Shown here: piece after piece, positions 1 through 10,000 of the stretch
How the letters are laid out: each line of letters opens with the position of its first letter
How positions within the stretch are numbered: the stretch's first letter is position 1
DNA from: Anaerolineae bacterium
GTDB lineage: Bacteria; Chloroflexota; Anaerolineae; Promineifilales; Promineifilaceae
Reading direction: 5' to 3'
DNA length: 12,732 nt
Assembly: GCA_028284105.1 (NCBI GenBank)
Contig: JANQSK010000581.1
Coordinates: forward strand, 1-12,732
Notes under the pieces: model-generated
What the model was told of the DNA's origin: nothing
Database searches by the model: none
Seen by the model: the letters and a program-made list of their open reading frames with translations, nothing else
Position numbers and translations under genes: made by a program

Positions 1-1055
1 TTCAGGGCATCTGTAGGCTCCTTCTCAAGACTAGGTTCAAAAGCTGAAACTTCAATTGACAACGTCTCACCATCTCGATTCATGATGAGTTGATTTGGCA
101 ATGTGCTGGCAAGCGACGTTGGAGGAAACGATTGGTTATAGAGACTCTGATCGCTAAAGAAAAGGCTAAATTCTCCTTGCTCAAATGCAAGTGGGTAATT
201 TACAGGGTTGGTTTCCCAATTGGCAATTTCCCAATACATGGTTGGAATATTTGATGGATCAGAAATTTCAAGGGTTACCCAAACCGGCTGTGATTCACTC
301 GATAATGATGCAACTGTATTTAGTGGATTATTTGGCGTCAAGTAACTACTAAGCCGCCCCCACGCTGATACAAATTTTACTCGTTCTTCTTCTTGGAATC
401 GGACCACCTCTGGAGAAAGCTTATAACTATCAATTATCGTGCTGCTTCCAAGCACAATGGGTGACAATTGGTAATAACCGGCGAATGTACCATCCTCCCA
501 AGGTAGCTTTGCATTTCCATAGATGGATAAACCACTAGGGTGAACAGAAAGATCACCAAATGGGCTATTTTGTCCTTCAGACGGCATGTCTAAATCAAGT
601 GATTCATAGAGTTTTTCAGCTGCACGACTTTGGGGATTTAAATTATTTAACCAGATATCCCCTGCCAGTAATTTGAAAACAGGATCCTCATCTGCAGTTT
701 TCCACATATTTGGATCACTACTTAAAACAAGAAGTGAAAAATCACGTGCTTTTACTTTCTCTTGAATCTCTTCTGATGTGAGCTGTTGCCGAACTGAAAT
801 CCCTTTCCTGGACCAAGTATGAGTAAGATTAGTATTTTCCGCTTTTTGGAAAATCTTCACCTGGGTTACATACGTAAGTGCGAGAATTGTGCCAGGGGCA
901 AACACTCTGTTTTGGTTAGTAATCCGCCTTGGTTGTGTAGAAATGAAAAGTGAACGCCAAGACCGACTTAAAGTCGGTGTTTCCAAGGCTAAAACAATAG
1001 CTTTAGCTTCCCAAATTGGACCTTGAATCTTTATAGTTCTTAGAATTGGTTCCAT
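1..1055 (-). CDS. Unrecognised protein, partial (C terminus beyond the left edge)
   Basis: I read this frame codon by codon from the ATG at 1055-1053 to base 1. It stays open for 351 complete codons, so the true C terminus lies outside the window. The protein begins MEPILRTIKIQGPIWEAKAI. It has no signal peptide, no transmembrane helix and no catalytic motif that I recognise. Short alternating hydrophobic stretches and many aromatic residues (for example TMYWEIANWE near residue 280) suggest a beta-rich fold, with a more helical, charged patch around residues 90-110. The ATG was chosen because it lies 8 bases after the stop of the giant gene and has an AGGGA element upstream. This spacing points to one transcript and possible translational coupling, so the product may be a partner of the giant protein; that is inferred from context only. 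The function is unknown. Confidence is high that it is a gene and low on what it does. Confidence 0.9.
   Translation of the reverse strand, partial: MEPILRTIKIQGPIWEAKAIVLALETPTLSRSWRSLFISTQPRRITNQNRVFAPGTILALTYVTQVKIFQKAENTNLTHTWSRKGISVRQQLTSEEIQEKVKARDFSLLVLSSDPNMWKTADEDPVFKLLAGDIWLNNLNPQSRAAEKLYESLDLDMPSEGQNSPFGDLSVHPSGLSIYGNAKLPWEDGTFAGYYQLSPIVLGSSTIIDSYKLSPEVVRFQEEERVKFVSAWGRLSSYLTPNNPLNTVASLSSESQPVWVTLEISDPSNIPTMYWEIANWETNPVNYPLAFEQGEFSLFFSDQSLYNQSFPPTSLASTLPNQLIMNRDGETLSIEVSAFEPSLEKEPTDAL
962..978. repeat. Short perfect inverted repeat inside the downstream gene
   Basis: ACCGACTT and AAGTCGGT flank a single central base, giving a 17-base palindrome about 77 bases into the downstream gene. 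As RNA it could form a six-pair stem with a five-base loop. It lies within codons and may be chance; an operator or attenuating hairpin is possible but unsupported. Confidence 0.25.
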
Positions 1056-1063
1056 AATCTTTT

Positions 1064-4000
1064 CTATCCCTGAGGTGGCAAAACTTGTTTCAAATCACTA
1101 GGAACTGCGTTGACACGACGCGTTCGAATTTCTAATGTCTTACCCTGCATCCCTTTACCTAATGACATACTTACCAAGCGAACAATTGCTTTCAAGTCAA
1201 CAACTCTCGTAAAGAGTGATTTGAATGCATTCTGTTCACTAGGCGTCATGATGCCATGATAACGAACAGCACCATAGCTAATCATCAATTGCTCTTTTAT
1301 TTGGTCAGGTAACATATCTTGGGTTGGACGCACGGGAATGTAAAGAAAAATCTCTAGCTCTTTATGAAATGCATTCAAAATATTGACAATAGCCTCGGTG
1401 AAAGGATCATCAAATCCATCCGAAGCCAATTTGTTTAGAGATTCAAATTCCTCTTCATTAGCAATCCGTCCACTCCAAATCATTTTTTCATTGGTCATGC
1501 TCAATTTGTTTTGAAGCGCTTGTGGCACTTGAGCTGGACGATTTAGAGCAGGCAATGGAACTGCACGGCGCTGGGTAAGTAATGTATTTAATTCATTTAA
1601 AGTATTCTCCAACCAATCTGGACTTGTATCTATAAGACTTCCAAATGCTTGCCATTGAGCGTTAGTTGGGAATCCTTCAATCCATGTCAAAGTGAAATCA
1701 TGCTCAGCAGATATGTCCTTGCTTTGTACGATTAAATGCCCATCCAACTCATCGGGAATTGCAACGTTAGGGGGAAGTGCTTTATCCGGGTTGATCACAA
1801 CGGTTACCGGCACCAAAATATTTTGCCCAAGTTCCTGAATAGCCTGTGCCAATTCTCGATAATTCACAAAATTGGGATCGTCTAGAAGTTTCTGTTGATT
1901 TTCATTAGGAACCGCACCCTTCCAGCTAAATGTGAATTCCATTCCCTCCTGAACTTGTAATTCACCAAGTTCAAAAACAAGCTTATTCATCAAAGGAGAC
2001 TCGGCAGGAAGTCCTAATGTTGCTTCATTTGGTGCTCCCGATCCTGATAATGATTCGCTTCGACTTAAAAGGGTTAATAAAGCACCCTTTGCTCTGAGAA
2101 AGTCGACATCACCATCTAAAGCAGTCAACACCTGCTGTTCATCCTCTTTTGGCATCCCTTCTTTCCAGACCAGTTCCCCATCCTGATATTCCAAATTTTT
2201 AATATTAGAAAATCCGTCAGGTCTCCGTTTAAGCACCTGCTCAATAGAATCTGGAATGTCACTCAATGTTGCTAATAATGTTTGAACCGCAGTTGCAAGT
2301 TCAGGCAAAGTCGCCCACTCTTCCAATGCCAGCTTGAAGTTCTCTCTTTGTTGCTCAAGTAGTGTTCCATGCCATTCCATGCTAACTAGAACATTATCTT
2401 GAATGTTTAAATTCAGTGATGCGAAACCTTTTAAACCACTCCAAACAAAATCAGCATAGTGAATGTCACCATAAGAGCCACTAAGCGGCTGCTCAGGTCC
2501 TCGTTCGGCAACTGCAAATGAAATATCATTTTCTGATGTATGCGCTTGTGATAGATTTACAACTCTGGCCACAGCATTCGTAAAAGAGGCATCACCAGTT
2601 AATTCAAGAAGAATATCAGCCTGAGCTTCATCCATTACGCCACTCCACACGAGATGACAATCAGTTATTGGAGGAAATACTATGTTTAGGTTTTCTGTAT
2701 CTCGCATGAGCTTTGGCAAAGGCACTTCGTTGGCGTTTACTATACCAATATATGCATCCCTTATTGCCTGGGTAATACCCGTCACACGTACTTCGCTAAA
2801 CCAAGAATCAAACTCTTGATCCAACAACGACTGATCCTCTTCAATATTGATCCGTTTCTTTAAGTCATTAAGGTCTTGAGATGAAATGACACCTTCAAAC
2901 AATAAGATATGGTCTCTTTCAGGCTTATTATCAAAACGATACCCGCGGTTTCTCAAGTTCCCCAATGGATAAGATTGCGAAAGTGGCAGCTCGAGGTGTT
3001 GTATTAACTTTACCTGTTGCTGATAAAATCCAAGTTGGTCATCGGGAGGCATTAGATTACCAATCAGCTCAGCTGAAAACTGTTTCCCAAGCTGGCGTAC
3101 TTGATATGGATGACGGCCATTGATCGCCTCACCATCCTTTAGTGTTAATTCGGGGAATAGTTCGGCCTGAACTTCAAAATTCCCGTAACTTCGCTCAATT
3201 AGTTGGTAAACCGTTGCTAAATCTGGAATTGCGCCGGGTACAAATTCCGACAATTGAATTGAAGATTTACCGGGTTCCTCCATTGGCCATTGTGATTGTG
3301 CGCTTTCAGGCAAACTATCCCACAATCTGCGCAACTCTATTTGTGCCACCCTAAAGCGCTTATCCCCTTCTACCTTCCCAAATAAAGTGAACTGAGGTGG
3401 AATCGGAGAGCGATATTCAAAATCTTTTTGAATCACCTCATTGTGAGGGGAATGATTAGCGGCCGTTTGAGCGACGAGCAATAATCGATGCTCATAATAA
3501 AATGGAAGTGCTTTCCACTGAAGGACTAGCGCGCCTTGCTGAAACTTATCGATCCGACTGGGTAAGTCAAGACTGTACACATCACTTTGATTAGCTAAAT
3601 TACCATTTTCATCAAATTGCAGATGATCGGGTTGTAATGGTAGTGTGTCTGCAAAAGGAGCCGGCTGCTGTTCTATATAAGTAACATCAGGAGTATTTGG
3701 CAACCACTGCGTATAATCCAAATAAGCAAAACGACGTAAAATAGTGAACGCTATTTGCCTATATGAGAGACGGCGAGCAACTGTTTGATTTCGCTCCATC
3801 AGTTGTTGCTCTCCGTGCTGAGCAACAATCACTTCCCAAGTCTTATCTGGTACTGCTGATTGGCCTAAACTTTCAGGGGTATCTAAACGACCAGAACGGA
3901 GAATCAATGGTTGCTCAACAGGGCTAATCCGATCTAAAACAACATCTAGTCCTCCACCATCCGGATCTGGTATTACAGTGAAAATTTCATCTTCGTTGCC

Positions 4001-7000
4001 ACGCTCTGGGAATAAATCATCAGAATTTTGAATACTTTGCCAAAGCAGCTCGTATCTACTGTATGGACGTACATAGTAACGGTATGTATGTGCCCACTTA
4101 TCGCTAATTAAATGATCGTATTGCAAACGTCCATTTTCGTCTGGCGTTGAATATGCAGGAGTAGCAGCTCTTGGGTAGGCTGTTGCTAGCCATGGATTTT
4201 CAAGTGTAGAAGCTTCATTAATTGCTGAAATTCCTTTAGGCACAATATTTGCCCCATGGTCAAAGAATCTCTTAGTCCAAGATAGCATCCCAGTAAATAT
4301 CTCTTGAATATCTGCAAACGCTGTAGGCAGCTTGGCATTTGGTACATTATCTTCTGTACTATTAAGTACCTCAATATATTTTTTGAGGACAACCCACTCG
4401 TCATGCAGCTTTTCTTGATATGTAATTTTCTTATCATTATTATCGCCAGCGAAATCGTGTGGAAGCGTTTCTGGGATTTGGAAGTATGCAGATTCTGGGG
4501 AGGTTACATCAAGGATTACAGGTGGCTGAACTACCAAATCAACAACCCATTTATTTGATTCTCCCAGCAATTCCTCCATTTTCTTCCGGTCATTATCATT
4601 CAAAGTGAGTTGCTGCTTTAAGATAGATGGTTCGCTTATTGAAGGAGCAGGCTCGAAGAACTTGCTTAAAAACACCTTATCCGGATCTTTGAGATTTTCT
4701 AAAGATTTTTCTTGATTGAATTTAATTAACACACCAAACACATTCTTGTCCGTGGGGTGGTTTTCATCAGTCGTCACTGTTTTCCGCCATTCAAGAGGTG
4801 TCAAAGCATCTGATCTTGTTAAGATGTGTGCTTCTCCATCTATTGAAAATGTCAACGGTATTTTGATTACCGTCTCGACATCGACAAGCTCCATTTGCCC
4901 AAATGTTGAATCCGTTTGATTAATAACTGATATCGGATTAGATAAAGCAAATTGAACAGTTATCTTTTGGTTCGGTTTTCCACGGAAAGTCAATTTACGA
5001 TATTCGGCATACTGAATAATGCGAGGACGCAAACTGATTTGGACTAACCCAAGCAGACCATTTGCACCAAAAGCACTATCTTTTTCTAGCTCAACACGAT
5101 TACTTGGTTTTATCAGAAGTTCAATATGTAGGTGTTCAACCGCATCTTTAAATCCTGAATCTCGTACATTATTCTTCCAATGAGATAACATATCCCTAAG
5201 TAACTGAACCAAATTTTCTCCAACAATAAACTCACCCGTTTTTTGATCATGAATTGTAAATGCTACGGAAAGACCAAATCGTTGAAGAACACCCCATCCA
5301 TATGGATCTGCTTGTGGAGCCGTAGATTGCAAAAAGCCAGCAAGGTCAACAGGTTGCATTGGTGGGCTAGCTTGAATATCTACTTTATAGGTCAAATCCT
5401 CAGGATCAGGAGATTTTCCAACTTCAATTAAATCTACGAGTTCTTGGAGGAGTGGATGGAGTAATCCATTACGAGCAGGGATATTTTCATCAGTCAATCC
5501 CTCCCACTTCGGCCAAACTAACATTGAATCACGCCAAGAATACCAAGGGCTATAAGGATTCTTACTCCCTTCAATCGCATTATCTTGTGCCGCCTTAATT
5601 CTTGTTATGCTGCTTGGATACCATGCTTCCCATAAGTTGGGAGATAGAGTATCCCCAGGGGTAAGCCATGAATCGTCTGCAGATAACATCTGAACATCCT
5701 GAATCTGACGGAGTGCATCATTTAACCGTTGTGCATCATCAAAGGTATCTGTCGTGTTGGAGTCGATATCAAGTTCCAATAACTTATAACCCGCATGGAG
5801 AGAAAAGGGGTATTCAACAAGATCACTTGGACCTTGATTCCAACGAATACGCACTGTACGTATTCCAAACGGGTGTGGCTGATAAGAGACATCTGATACC
5901 GTGCTTTCAGCTTGTTCCGAAAGATTAAAAACGAGGTCATTCCCTTGGGGCATTGGGAAATGGGCAGGAGCAACTTGTGCTCGCTGATCTTTAGGGGGAA
6001 TCAAAGGCATCTTGATTGGTTTAGATATCCATTCAAGTTCAGCAGGCAGCCGCTCTTCAGAACCAGTCACCTCTGGATCAGAAGATACAACACGTAACAT
6101 GAGCTGAACAGGAGCGAGTGCTGAAGGCACCCCATTTACAGAAACTGTTTGGAAAAAGACCTGCCAAGATTCAGATTGCCATTCACTCGTAGGAATAATA
6201 CCCACATTACGCAATTCATCGATTGGCACCTCGACACGTAATTGTCCATCTACATTAGTAGGTTGCTCCAATGACACAATGATATCTGTTGGCCGCGGAG
6301 TGCTAAAACTGCTTGGTAAAATTTTAACCTTAGGCCGTTGCGAGCTAGCATCCAATCCATAACTACCAATCGGTAACGTCCTTTCTTTACGAAATACCAA
6401 CCGGTAATCTTGTATCGTCACATTGGGTAGATTTTTTGGAGGGACTGGTTGAGACCATTGAGCATATACAATATCTGGCAAAATGATCTCTGGCGTTGTC
6501 GAAACGGGCTCTTCAGAGGGCACAGTTTCTGATTCATCCAATGTATATGCAACAATCAATTGACCATCGACCGGCACCTGCGGCGGCTGATTAGGATAGC
6601 GAGTCGCCACAATGGTAAGGGGGCGTCCTTTATTATCTGCAAAATCAATTGGAGTAATTGTATAAAGGTAGCTTTTACCTGAAGCAGGAATATTTATTTG
6701 CTCTTCTTCCGTTTCGTAGGAAAAATGATCGACTATTTGGAAGCGAGGTCGCAAAGCTTGAAGCGTTCCCCCCGCTTCTTTATGAACAACATCAACAGGG
6801 TTTACTGTAAATACATGATCACGGTCTTGGCTATCTAATGCACGGCGGACAACGTGATAATGTAGCAAGTGATGTTCTGGATCATCTTGACATGGCGTGC
6901 AATCACTTCCAAGTGATTCAGGCCATATTAAGTCCCATCGAATAGCAATAGTATTTGCATCAGTGTAATGTCGGATCCGTTCAAATTGAGGTGGATTTGT

Positions 7001-10000
7001 ACCAAAGTTAGAAAGGTCTATGTTAAAAGTGTTTAAATAACGAACAAGGTCTGATGGTTCTTTTTCTTGTCGGCCGTTTCGTTGACGAATTTGAGGTTTT
7101 TCGTCATCAGCAACCACTTGACTCAACCAAGCAGGTTTTTCATCTCCTCGCACTCGAAAGACCAATCCCATTTGAAATGCTAAGGATTCTTCAATCTTGA
7201 TCTGATCAGAAATTGATTCTTTCGTATCGGCAATAATATCCTGAATAATAATCCCACGATGTTGATCTGCTTGTTCACTTTGTTCTGCACGCTGACGTTC
7301 CTCAGGGGTAGTATTTTCATCAAGCATACCATTCGCTGAGTAGATTGAGGTGTTATTTTCAAAAGCTTGCCCTAATGCAACATCATACTTTTGTGTATCA
7401 TCTCGTTTAAAAAACGGAGATCCTTCAAATTGAGTTACTGCACCTCGAACGGCTGCCTCAAAGGCAGCTTCTGTTGGATTAAGAACGCGATCATCTTCAA
7501 GAGGCACTGTTTCTTGATTAAATGAAGGGTCTTTTAATGGAATATCATCTTCATCCTGAATGTATGCATAGATAAGATAATCTTTTAACGTTAGAACTTC
7601 TTCTTGATTACTATCATGTACATTTTCACCAAATATTATGGGTTGGTTCCAATTCGCTTTCCAAGAATATTGTGTTTCAGAATCTACTGATAATAAAATG
7701 GGTTCCCATGAATGGGTTGACGGATTGTAATGCTCAATTTGATAATTGGCGTTTTCTGATTTGGCAGGAAAGGTTAATGTGAAGTCAATGAGATCATCAG
7801 TGTCATTTTCTGGCGGAACAGGTAAAAATCCTTGCTCTGCTACCACAAAACCAGATGTTTTTCGCTCTCCTTGAGGATAGATTGAAAAACAATAAACAGG
7901 TGTAGAATCCTCATCGTTATCTTGTTTAGGTGTTGGGACGATATATACACTATAATTTGGAACCTTAAAGTCTAGGTCTGTATCATCCTCGTTCCCAGAC
8001 AGAAGGTCTGATGACATCCGGGCTTCTATTTCTTCTGAGAACGAATCCCCTCTCATTAAAAATCGAGCTGCTCCCTCTGGAGTTGAAGCAAAGCTTTTCC
8101 TTGCTTCAGGTTTAGGGTCTATACCAGGTAATCTATCTACTTCAGTGGATTCAAGGCCAATTTGCATAAACCTTTCGGTTCGTCGTCTTGCTTCTTTTAC
8201 ACCATCCTCATTCAATGCAATCTTAACACCAAATCTCAGACTACGTCCCATTGCTTTTAACGAGATAGTGCCTTGACCCCGAATACCTGGCAAGGCATCT
8301 CCTAAGAAACCATAATCCAAGCCAGCGGTAAATCCAATACCAACGCTAAACCGGAATGTCTTCTTAGCAAATAGAAGCTTAATCCAGAACTTAATAGCCA
8401 GTTCGACATATAGTTCTAACCCAATGGCCGCATAAAATGCAGAGCCAGCTGCGACATTTTTAAAATCAAGCACACCAATATAGCGCGCCCCATAGGCAAC
8501 TTCTGCAAAAGCGCTGATTGAAACACCTACAATGCCAGCACTAAAACCAGCATCAATTTTCAAACTTCCTCGAGCAAAGAGACTTGTGCCCATCACAAGC
8601 TCTGAAGTAGAAATGCGAAAAATAAAGCCACCTCGGATCTCAACTTCCAAAGGACCAATCTTCCCTTTCCAACGAAGCATATTCGGCCAACCCAATTCAT
8701 AATGGAGTAGGCCAGGTTCAATAAGCAATGTGGCAGAGAATTGAGCGTTTTCAAGAGCGCTTTTGACAAAGCCCGGCAAAGGTGGATGATTACCCATGAT
8801 GCCATCTGGGTTTGAGGCCACATGGGCAAGGAAACGTTTCTGTCGTGGTGAAAGTAATACAAATCCACTAAACAGCGGTTTGTTTCGGATTCCCTCTACA
8901 TCATTAAAATAGTCACTATAGTTTGCATTCAACCAACCACGGACGGCCATAAAGAAAGTCAGGTCGCTCCGAAATGCAATGACTGCATCAAATAGGAATA
9001 GACAAGCTATACTTTTCTCAGCCGCATCACTGTAATGAAGTGGTGAAGGTGAAGCGGACGTCTGAGATATCATGGCTCGGAATACAATTGTCCATCTTGG
9101 ACTGTTTCCTCGGGGTTCAATATCAACTTCCCATCGATCTCGTTTAGATAGCTCCCCTTGGGTGCGGGAAAGCTTTTTGAGTTCTGCAAGTAGTTTACGA
9201 ATATCGTCTTGCCGATCTGCTTCCTTAATACTTACTAGCGTAAATCTATAGCCAAACCCCAAACCTATTTCGCGAATATAAATTTGGATAATGGGGATCA
9301 TGAAACTAAATCCACGACCCTCAATGTATATAAACCAGGCTCTTAGCCATGGTGAGGTTGGTGTTCTTCGAACGCGTAAAAATCCAAATGCAGCAGCAAG
9401 AGTAGGTAATCCCTTAATTTGGATCAGGCCTTCTCCAAGGAAACCTTTTTCTTGAGCACTATCGCGGAAATCTACAACCCCACTCAGACGGAATGCTTCA
9501 CCAAAATTGAGGTTGATCGCGATTTGTTCAAAATGGAGTCTGGGAATGAAGCTGCCCTTCTTTGGCAACCCAATAAATAGACGATGATAATCATGACGTG
9601 AGTCTGCAACATCTCCTGGGCCTTGGGCAAACTTGACCTGTCCTGTGAGTTGCATCGCCCCATCGCCATCAAACATTTCTGCCTGCGGTACAAATCCAAT
9701 TGCACGCAACTCTAGTTCAAAGCAACCTAAGAAATCAAATGAAACAGGCTTAGGCAATTCAATAAGAAACTCAATATGTTTGGCTAAGACACTTGCATCA
9801 CCCGTTAATGGGCATTCAATCATCTTAATTTCAATATTTGGTAACAACGCAAGCGCTCCGTCAACATCATCTCCTTGCGCAAGAACAAATCGAGCAGCAC
9901 CAGTTAAAGTGAAATAAAGGTGGAATTTGCCATCTTTAACAAACTGAATCCCTAGATGTTCAACTGAAAATTGGAATCTTGTTCCTTTACACTCTAAAGG

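Noticed and set aside
4410..4450. EF-hand-like calcium loop (GDNNDKKITYQE) in the giant protein
   Set aside because: The first position is Gly instead of Asp and the central Gly is missing. There is a single copy with no paired hand, so it is probably an ordinary acidic turn.
9242..9340. Hydrophobic stretch FIYIEGRGFSFMIPIIQIYI as a possible membrane helix
   Set aside because: It is broken by Glu, Arg, Pro and Gln and fits paired beta strands better, in line with the surrounding beta-rich region.
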